From Heterobilharzia americana (lineage: Eukaryota > Platyhelminthes > Trematoda > Strigeidida > Schistosomatidae), in contig OX104127.1 in assembly GCA_944470555.2 (NCBI GenBank), positions 49,280,934-49,344,933 on the forward strand: a stretch of DNA of 64,000 nucleotides, read 5' to 3'. Of this stretch, positions 21,833 to 32,742 are shown piece by piece. The position numbers and the translations under genes are program-made. The first letter of the stretch is position 1. Every line of letters starts with the position of its first letter. The notes below the pieces were generated by a model. It searched no databases. It had not been told where the DNA came from and was given only the letters and a program-made list of their open reading frames with translations.

Positions 21833-23128
21833 AGTTTGTCCGATAGTATCTTATTACTATCACATGAGAAGGAGAGTGACTTCAAGGACCAATCTAGCAA
21901 CTACTAAAATGAACAATTATATTTCTTTACTTTTGGGAAAAAACTATCTTTCTAGCCCCATATGATTTAGGAATGTTGAAAACTCCCATTTTCACGGTGA
22001 GAAGACATCTAAGTGAACAATATTGTTTTCAATTAGCTCTCATTAGGCTTTATTCTATATATACATAAGTTTTCTTATCTGTAAAACATTAAACCAATCA
22101 TGATAAATTCCTCTGACTGTGGTAACAAGGAAATGAAGCATCCAAATAACAGATATCTAGATGATGATAATAATCATAGTCATAATAATAATGGTAATTA
22201 TTATTATTGTCCAAGTGATGATAAGAATGATGAGAACAGCATGGTACTGCAGACATTTAAGCAATTTATCGATTCAGCTGCCCCAACTAACTTAACAAAT
22301 GTCTTGCTGAGCATCTACCGTCATGGCTAGGATAGGGACAAGTGAAGTCAATAAGAAGTTCGATTCGGTCGGTATTGGTCAAGCAATATATGAGACTAAA
22401 GCGCTCAGAACCATCTGTATAATCCCATAAATTTTTCGAATGAAATTCGTACTCGCCTATTACATATAGCTGAAGCTATGGGAACTAGAAAAATTGCTTT
22501 TAGTCTTGGTGTGCAAAGGAATTTTGTGCAACCCTAATCTCTGCCTTGGCCAGAGAAAACCTAACAAATGACTTCAAAAATAAACTGAGTTTTTCTTCAC
22601 CTCTTCCATATATATGTCTTATTTGTGTAGACTTTATTTACACACTTTACTCTTTAGTACTACGGAACTTCTGGGCTTTTGCATACATTAATTATGTAAC
22701 TATTTGCAGTGTCATACTATTCTCATTATTTTTTATCCTGTGGATATTTATTATTTGCATGCTTCATTTCCTTGTTACCATAGTCAGAGGAATTCATCAT
22801 GATTGGTTTAATGTTTTACATATGAGAAAACTTATGTATATACAGAGTAAAGCCTGGTGAGAACTAATTGAAAACAATACCGTTCACTTAAATGTTTTCT
22901 TCCAATCTAGTACAATTTTACTAGAAGCAGAACAATACTCAGTGGTCTGTGGTCATGCAAAATAAAGCTTTCATTCTAAAAGCAAATAAACTTGTAAAGT
23001 ATTAGAACTAGGTAGTACATCATTTAATCAAAGTGCTAAATTATTCACTTAAACAATGTTGTCTATCTCTTTTTGTATTTCTACCCCACTGTAATACACT
23101 TCCGCCCACCATCATCGTATCATATTAG

Positions 23129-23266
23129 TATGAAGGTTATATTGATTACATAAAAACACTCCCACTTAACCCGGATCCAGATGTTTTTGGAATGCATCAA
23201 AATGCGGATATTACAAAGGATCAACAAGAGACAAATTTATTATTTACAAATATACTTTTAACTCAA
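23129..23266 (+). CDS. DNAH7: Axonemal dynein heavy chain, exon E (C-terminal domain)
   Basis: A 46-codon exon missed by simple ORF length cut-offs. After acceptor CATATTAG it reads [20 protein letters not shown], then [20 protein letters not shown] and NILLTQ, before GTAAGT. The [10 protein letters not shown] motif is a constant feature of dynein C-terminal domains. Phase 0 at both ends joins exon D (APEDTQ) and exon F (AKGSSSS) without gap. Confidence 0.95.
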
Positions 23267-23444
23267 GTAAGTTAAGTTAGATAATTATTGGTTGAGTAAA
23301 ATTTCAACATCTCCCAGATTATTTCACAATAAGAATAATCTCAGCGAATAATTATTTCCAATGTCTTTCTGTTTAAGCTTTACAGTTATAAAAACATGAA
23401 AACAGGTTTTTATTGTTTTAATACTTGTAATTTCCAGTTGCCAT

Positions 23445-23740
23445 CCAGGGCTGGATTGCTTGACCTCTGTTGGCAGATGGGCTCCTATGTGGATGCCTCG
23501 ATACTGCAGGATATTCATGATGTTATATTCATCTTGGCGACTAGCAGTGGAATCCAGATACTCGTTGCTCAAGACGAGACTATCGTGCCACATTGGCCTA
23601 GTGGATATTTATGACGTATCAAGGCATCTGAATGGAAGCTCATCTGCCAACATCACTCACTGGAGTGCAGGTACATCCAACTGACGGGTCCCAAACAGGA
23701 CGAAACTAGCGTCCTGGATCCCATTCCTAGTCACCAAAAT
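23445..23740 (+). mobile_element. F1 hammerhead SINE joined to an inverted F1 tail
   Basis: 23445-23560 is an F1 tail in minus orientation (TTGACCTCTGTTGGCAGATG, GGCGACTAGCAGTGGAATCC). At about 23585 a plus copy begins with an A-box-like CATTGGCCTAGTGGATA, then the ribozyme at 23671-23735: CTGACGG (A9G), GTCCC...GGAC, GAAAC, cleavage triplet GTC before CTGGATCCC. Core otherwise good; A9G should impair it. Confidence 0.65.
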
Positions 23741-24149
23741 GAATATAAAATGGGTTATACTTTTACAGTAACCGATACTTGAAAATATAAAAAATGTACG
23801 TTTCTTATCTATTGTAGAGTCTGTAGAAAGAATCAGTAAAAGGAAACCTGATTTATGTGTTTAACAGAAATATGTGCATTTACTTTGTTGTCTACTGTGG
23901 CACACAAAAGGGTCAGAATACTCCTCACGAACCTGTCGACTATATGTTGACCTCCCATCCCATTCCTTTTGCTTTGTCTCCGTTGTTTCGTTGATGAACA
24001 TCAGTAGTTTGATGACCTTACTTATTATTACTATTGTCAGTGGCCATTTTAAACCTTTATGTAGACTTTCATATTTTTATTATTTTGTTACTACATTCAC
24101 TCCTCGTAATAATTATTTCATCCTGAGTAAACAGGCAGATACACATTCA

Positions 24150-24515
24150 TACCAGAGCAGTATTCATCACGGACTAGCATCAGTTAAAAAACCACTGAAA
24201 ACCTGGGGGAATTGGACAGCTGTTTCGTCCTAGCATGGGACTTCTCAGCACTATGAACCCAAGATCCTGCCAATGGTCGAATCTAGAACCTTCAAGTCTC
24301 GCCGCGAACGCTCCAGCTGTTCAGCCACTGGGTCGGTGTTCAATGGTCTACAATTTCCTACTTCTATCAAGTCGCGAAATGGCGCGGCTATCCACCGTTG
24401 TCGTCAGTTGGCATCCACTTCACTTCCGACTTGGTTAACCTCACAGGTCACGGCTTCTCATAACAGCTTCGGAATATCCATCTTGGAGCATATCACTAAT
24501 TAGGGCTATGTAGTA
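24150..24515 (-). mobile_element. F2 hammerhead SINE, nearly full unit
   Basis: It extends from ATTCATCACGGACTAGCATC through CCACTGAAAACCTGGGGG, the ribozyme region, the head (CAATGGTCGAATCTAGAACC; GTTCAGCCACTGGGTCGGTG) to CATCTTGGAGCATATCACTA. On the minus strand the core reads CTGAGAA (G8A). Helix II (GTCCC...GGAC), GAAAC, the ACAGCTGT palindrome and the GTC site are perfect. G8 is catalytic in hammerheads, so this copy should be inactive despite its good structure. Confidence 0.7.
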
Positions 24516-24600
24516 ATGTAGTTGGAGGTTAATTAGTATTTTTTTTTCGAATTTGAAGTTCTAAGTAAATTCCAACTGTACCTACTTCACCATTCTACAG

Positions 24601-24984
24601 GCTAAAGGATCCTCTTCATCTGGAAAGTCAGTTGACGAAGTAATCGATGAGGTGGCCAGTGATGTTCTAGCTCGTCTTCCGCCAAATTTTGATACAGAAT
24701 TAGTGCTGAGAAAGTACCCAACACGTTATGAACAAAGTATGAATACAGTATTAGTACAAGAGATGGTTCGCTTCAATGTTCTATTGAGTATAATACGTTC
24801 AAGTTTGAAAAATATTCGTTTGGCAATTAAAGGATTAGTAGTTATGTCATCGGATTTAGAAGATGTAGTTGCTGCAATGCTTGCATCTAAAATTCCAAAA
24901 TTATGGATGACTAAATCATATCCATCTTTAAAACCGCTTGGATCCTATGTGAATGATTTTCTGGCACGTTTGAAATTCCTTCAG
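24601..24984 (+). CDS. DNAH7: Axonemal dynein heavy chain, exon F (C-terminal domain)
   Basis: 128 codons in phase 0 between CATTCTACAG and GTAAGC. Reads [94 protein letters not shown] and [22 protein letters not shown] and [10 protein letters not shown] are hallmark blocks of the dynein C-terminal domain. Confidence 0.96.
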
Positions 24985-25049
24985 GTAAGCATTAAAACTA
25001 CATCTTGGATTCTTTTACTTAGAACTACTAAAAGATCGAAATTATCGAT

Positions 25050-26080
25050 CTGTCAGATCGGCCAATAAGCTTCACGAACCAAGATTCTGGTATCACGCGT
25101 CATGGACATGTATGTGCTGCGTTTGTGAGACACGCATAGAGGACCGAAGTGTGATTATTCACTTAACCTTACCCAGACAATATAGTGAATCCGCGAAATT
25201 CATCCTTCGATTTTCTGAAGATTCGATAGCTAGTTCTTGCAAGTGAGGCACTAAATGATAAGGCAGAAAGTGTACTCCCTCACTTGATTCCAGCTGGCAG
25301 TAGCCCACGTACTGTTCGCCTGAGTGGGGCAATGTGAACTAAAGCTTATTGTCGTCTCTTTGTGGTCTCTGTTTGTACCACACTCAATGACTGTGGTTTG
25401 AATCGAGTGAACAATGAGTTCTATCGAAAAATATCTGGCCTTCCACCATAATATAAACGTTTAGATATGGTTGTCGTAGCAGGTGATCTCAATGAAGAAA
25501 TCAGTCAGGCAGAAAAGCACCTACGTAGCACTTTCAGAGTTTCAGTTGAAAGAATAGATCATGGTGATTGTCTGTTACAACTATGGTCAGAAAATCAACT
25601 ATTTCTGACAAGTATGAGCTTCAGACATCAACAAATAGACATTGTCTGATAAGGCCTTCACCGATCTCAACTCAATGGTGGACACATAGATTGTATTGGC
25701 ATCAGTATCGCTGAGGTGACTTGTTGCAAGATTGCTACCTCAAGACTGGTCCCTTGTTTAACAATAGGGAGTGACATGGTTGAGTAGGTTGACCACTTCA
25801 CTTACCTGGAGAGTCAGATCAGCTTCGGTGGGTTACGAAATCTGAGCATGAATAGAAAAAGCTCGACTGGCATTCGCCAATTTATACCATTTTTATAGAA
25901 CCACCGTGATATCCGACTACCTATTAATGACCGGGTGTACCACACTGTGTTTCGCCCTGTTCAACTATGAGGCTGTGAAACATCACCACTGAAGGTTGAG
26001 ATGAGGTTTCAGGTTTTCGACCATCATGACCTTCACAGCACATACTACTAACTGAAATGAACAGCTACATGTCACTGAGA
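25050..26080 (+). mobile_element. LINE-A fragment (endonuclease, then RT C-terminal region)
   Basis: 25100-25650 is an endonuclease segment: a CCVCETRIEDRSVIIHLT-like stretch, then MVVVAGDLNEEISQAEKHLR and NQLFLTSMSFRHQQIDIV. The conserved GDFNA reads GDLNE. At about 25640-25780 it jumps to the post-RT region (VDHFTYLESQIS-like, then YEAVKHHH-like), so the RT core has been deleted. Stops throughout. Confidence 0.65.
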
Positions 26081-26784
26081 CTAAAGTGTTGCAATAATCC
26101 TACCTAATGTGTTATGACTCATCGGTATAAGAAATCGATCCTGGTACTATCAATAGAAATTTAGACAATTATGCAATCCCATACTGTCCTTTACATTGAA
26201 GAAGTAACTAACAGCCTATACTATACGAAAATTTACGGGGTAGAAAATCAGGGCGAAACACTCAAACTCAATCTAACTAAACTCACCTTTAAAAAAGTTA
26301 GGAAGAAAATGTTATCGAATGAGTGGGAAATGATTCTGATAGTCAAGAGTTGTTTGGATACTCGTGTGTACAGTTATCTAGACGGAAATGACTATCGGAT
26401 AAGCACAGGAATATAGCGATAATAAACCATAAATACCGGTTCCAAAGTTTTGCTGAAAATAAATGATTTGGGGGAAAATCACATACACTTAAGCATAGTG
26501 GGCATATAATTTTTTCAATAATCATACTAGATATGCTAAACAAGACCATGCAATCAATAGTTTAGAAAAACACTTAACAAGAGAAGAAATATACTCCTTT
26601 TTAATTAGGTCTTCGTCTTCGGAGCTACACTAATATATAGGTTTGTAATTCAATCAAAATACTAATCAAGTGGTAGGGATTGATACACAATAATTATAGA
26701 TTTTAAGTAAGTCATGAAGATGATAAGTTTGAGAAATTAAGATGCAAATAATCAACACAGTAGATGTTAGATGGATGGAAGTAA

Positions 26785-27105
26785 TCGGCAGGAAGCCCCA
26801 GACCTAGGTTTCGTGCTTGTTAGCACTCGTCACCAAGGTGTATCTGCAACCCCAACGGAACAGATATCCCGCCTGAAATTTGAACCTCCGTCAATCAGTG
26901 TTGCAGTCAACAACGTTACCACTGAGCTACTCGGGCTGCAACTGATCTCTATGACTGATTTGCACCCAACTAACATCTATCAAAGTGCATCGCTATGCTG
27001 AGCTGCCTGGCCTGGTGGCCACACTGCAAAATGATCGGTAGAATTCGATCAGCACTTAGGGCTAGACAGTATGACCAGTGACCAATCAATGAATCAGAAG
27101 GGTAA
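26785..27105 (-). mobile_element. F3 tRNA-headed hammerhead SINE, best copy
   Basis: Minus strand: leader to about 26960, head with A-box AGTAGCTCAGTGGTAACG-like and B-box GGTTCAAATTTC, then GGGTTGCAGATACACCTTG. The core reads GTGACGA (C3G), with a perfect helix II GTGCT AACA AGCAC, GAAAC, the palindromic helix III ACCTAGGT, and a GTC site before TGGGGC. The single C3G change is expected to block catalysis but leaves the fold readable, so this copy shows what F3 once was. Confidence 0.7.
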
Positions 27106-27310
27106 CTATACATGATTGAAAATGGCAACTATAATAATTTGAAACAGTTTATTCTTATGTAAAGTGCATAGTAACTCCTAGAGTGAATAGGATGCTTTTC
27201 TTCGAGTGGTCAACTATAAACAATAAATAATTATGTAAGAATAAGAAAGCAAGTGAATATTCACAGAATAAGAGAGGGAAGAGGGATACAAAGTCATACT
27301 AGAAGTTATA

Positions 27311-27760
27311 TCATATTGATGGCCAAGATAATGAAAGTAGCCGAACAAACTTCTTTTGAAAATAAAAATTGGTTTTTTGAAGGTGGATTGGAATCGCTTC
27401 TGCTGTGTGAAGTAAGAGAATGCATAATCCGTGTGGTAAATTAATTGGTATATAATGAATAATTTCGAATCCTTTTCTAGTATCCACTTGATGTCCAGTG
27501 TCAATTAAGTGTGCAAGTATGGAGCTCTTTATTGTTCTAGTTTGTCCCTTGTTCAAACCATAATAAGTGGGGGCTCAGAAATTCAACGAAGGATCTGCCT
27601 CATTGTACGCCTAATGTAAAGAGTTCCCCAGTAGCAGTCGAACTAATAAATGCACATGGAAGTGGCAAAATTAAGCAGTTTGTCTTTATTTCTTGCGTCT
27701 ACAATACAGCGGTTGTAGAAGACGAGACATAATTTAGCGACTGGGAATGCTTTTTGTAAG
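27311..27760 (-). mobile_element. Penelope-like element fragment (GIY-YIG region)
   Basis: The minus strand encodes ATSMCIY-like, TLYIRRT (decayed ARYIGRT of the GIY-YIG domain), then in the open frame 27556-27311 TRTIKSSILAHLIDTGHQVD, FEIIHYIPINLPHG and LLLHTAEAIPIHLQKTNF. This is the same module as at 18394 but in the opposite orientation; it lacks RT. Confidence 0.75.
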
Positions 27761-27976
27761 GCTCTTTTATACGTTGTGTGATGATCTCACTAGCAATGTT
27801 ACTCTTGATTTTCAGCTTCAAGAAGATTTACTTTTTAGGAACTTTTGGCCTTCCTGTCTTAACCTTCATATGGTTAGTTAAAAAATCTTCTCTGGATATC
27901 TATCATTATAATTATTGTTTATCAACCCCCCACCATTTGATTGGTATTTTGATCGAATTGCAAACCTATATATAAG

Positions 27977-27979
<3 letters not shown>

Positions 27980-28019
<40 letters not shown>
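27980..28019. repeat. (TA)n microsatellite
   Basis: A pure TA run of about 40 bases, 190 bases before the exon G acceptor. Confidence 0.95.
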
Positions 28020-28023
<4 letters not shown>

Positions 28024-28212
28024 GTGAATATATATTTTCAATGTACAATAATCTGTAGTTATTTACATAAGTACTCACATAATCACGTTACACAGAGGGG
28101 GAGGGGGGGAAATAAGCTGCAATCTGAATATTTTGTCTTTTATACCATTATTCCCGGAATGGAAGAAAGGTTAAACTAATATTTATTTCTTCAATTCCCA
28201 CATATTACATAG

Positions 28213-28390
28213 GTATGGTATGAACAAGGAGTTCCACCGGTATTTTGGATTTCAGGTTTCTTCTTTACACAAGCTTTTCTAACGGGTGTACAACAAAACT
28301 ATGCACGAAAGCATAGAATTCCTATTGATTTGCTATCCTTTGAATTCGAAGTAATAGAGGATAAAAAGTATACAGAACCTCCATCAGAAG
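28213..28390 (+). CDS. DNAH7: Axonemal dynein heavy chain, exon G (C-terminal domain)
   Basis: Too short and too interrupted by flanking stops to appear as a long ORF. After acceptor ACATAG it reads [59 protein letters not shown] and one base of the next codon, before [25 protein letters not shown] is the best known motif of dynein C-terminal domains. Confidence 0.96.
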
Positions 28391-28679
28391 GTAAGTAATT
28401 CTTGTCCATTTATTGACCAGTGATTAGGATTTTTTTTTCCTCAAATGAAATTTATCTTAAATAGTGTTAATTAAACACAAATAATTCAAAATGTGCATCT
28501 TTTAATATGAAGATGTTTTTTTATTGAGCAACAGATATTTTTCTGACAAGATAGTCATCATTTCCAAAGCAACCAGTCGATAAAAGTTCTAACTAGCGAG
28601 AGAAAAATATGTGAATAGTCACAGGAACTAATAACAGATGATTAGAACCAAAAAAAACTTTTAGGTTAGTCGGTATGAG

Positions 28680-28870
28680 TCTAAGGACCAGTCATCCTAG
28701 AAGTGAAATCCAGGACGCGCATTTCATCCTATTTGGGACTCGTCAGCTGGATGTAACTGCACTCTAGTGAGTGATATTCTGTCCCCACTGAGACGCAAAC
28801 GTAATAACCATCGCTTCAGAGGCTAGAGCGTTATCCACTGGGCCACTGAAGCATGAGAGCCATCCCTTGT
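28680..28870 (-). mobile_element. F1 (Smα-like) hammerhead SINE, near-intact core
   Basis: Minus strand: head with A-box TGGCCCAGTGGATAACGC, GCGATGGTTATTACG, a B-box-like GTTTGCGTCTCAG, then ACATCCAG, CTGACGA (plus 28740-28746), GTCCCAAATAGGAT, GAAAT, GCGC, GTC, CTGGAT. All core bases are kept. Two pairs are G-U wobbles (helix II closing pair and 15.2-16.2). It is antisense to the dynein transcript, so it can act only if transcribed from its own head or from the other strand. Confidence 0.75.
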
Positions 28871-28914
28871 TAGAAGGCTATCAATTGTCATTCATTTCTC
28901 GTTGATACACTAGG

Positions 28915-29125
28915 TCGAGTCGCTCGACCTCTGTTCGGAGATGCGCTTCTATACAGACACCTCACTACTACCTGAATATTCATTATGTTGCAGTTTACTT
29001 GGTGGCTAACAGTGAAATCCAGGATGCACGTTTCTTCCTATTCGGGGTCGTCAGCTGGATGTCCCTACACCCATGTGAGACTCAAGTCCAGTACCTATCA
29101 CTTCAGGTAGCAAAGCGTTATCTTG
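28915..29125 (-). mobile_element. F1 hammerhead SINE, second copy in tandem
   Basis: The tail (CTCGACCTCTGTTCGGAGAT) at 28915-29010 is followed by the ribozyme region at 29008-29062. On the minus strand it has CTGACGA intact, but helix II has lost a base (CCCC...GGA), followed by GAAAC and an ATC site before CTGG. A decayed head runs to 29125. Same orientation as the copy at 28680, with about 45 bases between them. Confidence 0.65.
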
Positions 29126-30148
29126 CCAGGCTTCTTTAATTTGGTTGGGTGGGTATTTTATTCTTGAAATAAGAATAGCTGGTAGACGCCAGGTGGATTT
29201 TAGAGTTTTCACGCTCAAAAAATTTAACTTGTTGCTTTGAGATTAGAGAAATCTTACTCAACAGTTTGTCGTTTATTTGGGTCAGTCAGAATAAACTAGT
29301 CAGCCTCTATCTCAGTATATTGATTGCCTCAGTATAATTCCTAAAATGACTTCTTTCGCGTAACAAAATTACCATTACAGTAATAAACAACTTCTGATTG
29401 GATATTTTTACAGCTCTGTTAGGCTCAGTGTTTTGAAAGTCGAAGGGGTTGAGAAGATCACGGGGAGGTTGTCGTTTCGTGTACACTTCAAGGATTTCCA
29501 CTTAAGTCATAATATACTCTAACCCTTAAACCCAAAAACTCACTTAACTTTGTCGGCTAGAGAATCCTGTCGAACCCATTCAAGAAAGCTGTTTGGTCTA
29601 TCAAAGTCCGAGTAATAACTTTGAGACCAAAGAAATAGGTCAAACTAGCCGACTCGAGTCGATTATACTAGCAGAACATCCTAAACCTAATAAGATAATA
29701 AATTTAGAAAAGAGTCAAACATGCTGTCATACATTATTACACAATAGAATTGAAGTGAATGACAATTCTAAAGAATAACATGGTTATCGAATAGACACCT
29801 ATACACATGTAATAGAAATGATGCAACAACAATCTCAGATACATCGGAAGTTTTACTATCCAACAATTCAAAACAATAGAATTATAAAAATAGGTCCGAT
29901 TACCCGGGTGTGATCATCAGCAATGGATTGTTCTTGAAGTACCATCAGTAAATAATACTGTCTCATTGTGTGATACACATAGAAAAAAGAACTACAATAA
30001 AATTATACTGTACCACAGTGCCAAAATGTTATTCCCATAACTCCCACCATCTAACACCAACGTGATAAATCTATTTATGTCTATTACAATCTTCTTATAC
30101 CATTTATACAATTTGTTGTTATAAAATAATTTTATTATCTTTCTGTAG

Positions 30149-30252
30149 GAGCGTATGTCACTGGTCTGTTTGTGGATGGTGCTAGATGGGATAGACAGAA
30201 TAAGAAATTAGCAGAGGCCTTACCAAAAGTTTTACAAGATCCTATGCCACCG
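30149..30252 (+). CDS. DNAH7: Axonemal dynein heavy chain, exon H (C-terminal domain)
   Basis: A 104-base exon. With the G carried from exon G it reads [35 protein letters not shown], then donor [16 protein letters not shown] is the conserved GL.L.GARWD motif. Phase arithmetic (1 base from exon G plus 104) closes exactly at a codon. Confidence 0.96.
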
Positions 30253-30319
30253 GTAAGCATTTACAGTATCTTCTAGATGAATTCCATATTAATACTTGGT
30301 GATGATTTAGAGTGATATA

Positions 30320-30560
30320 AAAATTTGGGCTGCAGCAGCATTCGAACCAACGACCACCGGGTTTTTAGCCCGGTGCTCTACCAGCTGATTTGCAAGACCC
30401 GACTGGTGATTAGATTTATATTTCATATAAATCATCAAGCGTTTGGCCGGACTGTCAAATGAATTCGCGACGCGTTACTATCGTGTGTTCGTACTTACAC
30501 TGACTGTCTAGTCAGGGCTTCTCATCCCAGTCCACATCTACTTGACTTGGAGAGGAAGGG
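30320..30560 (-). mobile_element. F4 tRNA-like SINE
   Basis: The minus strand contains a tRNA-like block: AAATCAGCTGGTAGAGCACC, an anticodon-like stem CCGGG/CCCGG, and GTTGGTTCGAATGCTGC (B-box). It is preceded by the F4 leader with the shared words GACGCGTTACTA and ACTGACTGTCTAGTCAGG (plus orientation). The same leader and head recur at 45145-45350. Acceptor-stem pairing is poor and the D-arm is mutated, so it is not called a tRNA gene. Confidence 0.65.
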
Positions 30561-30564
30561 CATA

Positions 30565-30720
30565 TATTGATTATCAGTGACTGAAGTCAAATAAAAATCT
30601 GGTCACCATTTCGGCCTCGTAGCTCAGTTGGAAAAGCACCGATCCAGAAGCCCAGCAGTCGCTAGTTCCAGTTGTGCCACGGCGCGGATCTTCAGTTCAG
30701 TAATCCCTACCCATTATCAA
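30565..30720 (+). mobile_element. F4 tRNA-like SINE, opposite orientation
   Basis: GTGACTGAAGTCAAATAAAA, ATCTGGTCACC, then CCTCGTAGCTCAGTTGGAAA (A-box) and GTCGCTAGTTCCAGTTGTGC (mutated B-box). It lies leader-to-leader with the minus copy at 30320-30560, forming a loose inverted pair. Confidence 0.6.
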
Positions 30721-30849
30721 TAAAAGTCTGCCAAACCACGGGCATCTCAGATAGTCAAATTGATATCTTTATGTTACACATTACCTCCGTATAGGTAAAA
30801 AGTCTAAAACACGATAAAGTTATGGAAAATGTATTCATCAATAAACATT

Positions 30850-31400
30850 AAGATCGGAGGTTTGTGGGGATTAATCAGTTTCAGGGTTATATTTATCACA
30901 GAGTGACATCAACTAGAGAGCCACTGAAAACGCAGGAACAGTGAACAGTTATTTCATCCTAGTATTAGACTACTTAGGAGTTTCCACCATCCAACCCAAC
31001 ATTAACAGAACCTAACACACTCAGGTGTGGCGGCGTACAAGCCGCCATTGTACAACTAAGTAGCAATCAAATGGTACATATTCTCCTACTTCTGTCGATT
31101 CGCAAGGTAGCACAACCAGTTCTTTCAGATAGTATGTGGCCTCCGACTGGATTTCCTTGACCCCACAGGTCACAACTTCTCATTCGAAATCCTGGAAATC
31201 TATCGTGAAGTATAACACTAAAAAGTACAGGGAAATGTTAACTGTGGGAATCGACATAATGGACAGGAAAAAACGACTACGCTTCAACACCTGAAACTCC
31301 CCTTCAAGTACCGATAACAGGGACGAGACAGTTGTCCAGTGCTCTTAGATTCTTAAAGGATTTTCCGCCTAATGTCAGTCTATGATGAATACCCCCTTGA
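30850..31400 (-). mobile_element. F2 hammerhead SINE unit followed by an inverted F2 piece
   Basis: 30850-31235 is a full-length F2 unit on the minus strand (TTTGTGGGGATTAATCAGTT ... GAGTTTCC ... TACTTCTGTCGATTCGCAAG). Its core is decayed (CTAAGTA; GAAAT). 31270-31400 is a plus-strand F2 piece: GGGACGAGACAGTTGTCCAG, with GAGAC for GAAAC and the CTGAGGA segment missing, then the F2 tail to GTCTATGATGAATAC. Confidence 0.6.
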
Positions 31401-31849
31401 AATAATTCAAACCAATACGGATATATGTATTGCAGTTTCCACAGATGACTCTCGAAAAACCAAGAGTGTATACTGATGATGACCGACAAAGCAGAATAAA
31501 AAATTCGTTCAATACTCATGAACAGTTTTCCCTAATTGTCCCTACCGTTGCCATTTCGGTGATGAAATGTATCTTCAATTCTTATATGGTATCGAAAACT
31601 TATACATTTGAGCGCTAATAAAGAATTATCAAATAACATGAACTCAATAAAGTATAATTCGCCCTTTGAGTGGTTCCGTATACCTATTTTGTCTACATTA
31701 TATTTAACAGTTAACACACACATACGCGCCTGTAATACCTATCCATTAGAGTAATTGATTACTTCACTGCTAACCCTCTTAGGATGGTGTGAAATCCTAG
31801 TTCTTGTGTTATCTTATGTGTAAAGTCAGACACTAAGTATTTTTCAGGG

Positions 31850-32430
31850 TGGCTTTCATCGTGGACTGATACCGGCTGGACGACTATTGGAAACCTGGAA
31901 GCACTATATAGAGGTATTTGGTCCTAGCGTTGGACTCCCCAGCAGTGTGCACTTATAACCCTGCTCAGATAGTGGTAGAACCCAAGACCTTCACCTGCAG
32001 GTTCCGCGCCCAGCATGTTACCAATGAGCCACTAGGTCGCGATTCAGTATTCCACACTTCCTATTTCTGTTAGTTCACGGCATAGCGCGACCTCCATCCA
32101 ATCCTGTCGTCGAGTAACTCTCCTCATGTTCGACTTGGTTAGCTCTACTGGTCATTACTTCTTACTGGAACCACGGGAATTACATTTCGAGGCTAGTTAC
32201 CAATGAACACTAGATTAATTCCGTTTTTGAGGTTTTTTGGGGTTCACTGTTTCCAGGTAGGTACTCATCATGGGCTGACATCAGTTGGAGAAACATTGGA
32301 AACCTGGGAGTACTGGATAGCTCTTCCATCCTAGTATGGGATTCCTCAACAGTGAGCACCCAGGACCTTCAAGCTCCGCGTCCAGCACGCTACCACTGGG
32401 CCACTGGGTCGGGATCCAATAGGTGCACAC
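31850..32430 (-). repeat. Head-to-tail tandem of two F2 hammerhead units
   Basis: The same landmark (CTGATACC / CTGACATC) occurs at 31866 and 32275, a period of 409 bases. Unit 1 (31850-32250) is complete, with head (TGAGCCACTAGGTCGCGATT) and distal end (ACCAATGAACACTAGATTAA). Its minus-strand core is CTGGGGA (A6G) with CAAAT for GAAAC. Unit 2 (32255-32430) is cut in its head; its core is TTGAGGA (C3U) and GAAAC has become GGAAG. Tandem order resembles satellite or multimeric ribozyme DNA. Confidence 0.65.
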
Positions 32431-32550
32431 TGTTGAAGAGTCCTATACTATGACGAAACAGATGTCCAGTCCTCCCAGGTTTAAAATGTTTCGCCAACTG
32501 ATATGTCCATGATGAATACCTACCTGAAATCAATGAATCCCCATGAACCT
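32428..32550 (+). mobile_element. F2 hammerhead piece, plus strand, C3U core
   Basis: Directly after the tandem: GGTGCACACTG, TTGAAGA (C3U), GTCCTATACTATGAC, GAAAC, AGAT, GTC, CAGTCC, then the F2 tail to CATGATGAATACC and TCCCCATGAACCTC. It is inverted relative to the tandem at 31850-32430. Confidence 0.6.
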
Positions 32551-32690
32551 CAAAATTGAATTACATAGTTTGATTGTGCGCGTACAAGTGAATGTCCCCA
32601 AACTATGGGTTACATATATTGCGTTACGGTTAATGATACTGACAACCCCTGTAAGCTGTAACTCATCGGCTGCATCTCAACTTCCTAATC

Positions 32691-32742
<52 letters not shown>
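32691..32742. repeat. (AAT)n microsatellite
   Basis: About 17 AAT units. It produces the Asn run in a chance plus open frame at 32543-32953, which is not credited as a gene. Confidence 0.95.

Larger units (their letters stand above)
17723..23128 (+). other. Dynein intron D-E
   Basis: A 5,406-base intron (donor GTAAGT, acceptor CATATTAG at 23121-23128). It contains an F5 SINE, Penelope-like pieces, a LINE-B insertion and an F3 SINE, each listed. 17730-18260 and 22000-23120 hold nothing recognised. A 16-base direct repeat (TAGCAACTACTAAAAT) occurs near 21234 and 21895 in otherwise diverged context. Confidence 0.7.
23267..24600 (+). other. Dynein intron E-F
   Basis: 1,334 bases, donor GTAAGT and acceptor CATTCTACAG. 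Almost filled by an F1 copy (23445-23740) and an F2 copy (24150-24515). 23740-24150 is unassigned. Confidence 0.7.
24985..28212 (+). other. Dynein intron F-G
   Basis: 3,228 bases, donor GTAAGC and acceptor CATATTACATAG. Contents: LINE-A pieces (25050-26080), F3 SINE (26785-27100), a minus Penelope-like piece (27311-27760) and a (TA)n tract. 26080-26780 and 27110-27300 are unassigned. Confidence 0.7.
28391..30148 (+). other. Dynein intron G-H
   Basis: 1,758 bases, donor GTAAGT and acceptor TTCTGTAG. Two F1 SINEs in minus orientation occupy 28680-29125. The rest is unassigned; a minus open frame at 29307-29501 (KRQPPRDLLNPFDFQNTEPN) looks like mobile-element protein but was not identified. Confidence 0.65.

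Noticed and set aside
22100..22330. 76-codon frame with Asn/His/Asp runs
   Set aside because: Produced by AAT/GAT-rich low-complexity intron sequence.
22546..22860. 104-codon hydrophobic open frame (plus)
   Set aside because: Lies in a dynein intron, composition is T-rich (Phe/Ile/Leu/Tyr bias expected from AT-rich DNA), no similarity or splice signals.
28081..28120. G-rich run (GAGGGGGAGGGGGG) as a G-quadruplex
   Set aside because: Only two clear G-runs close together; too weak to claim.
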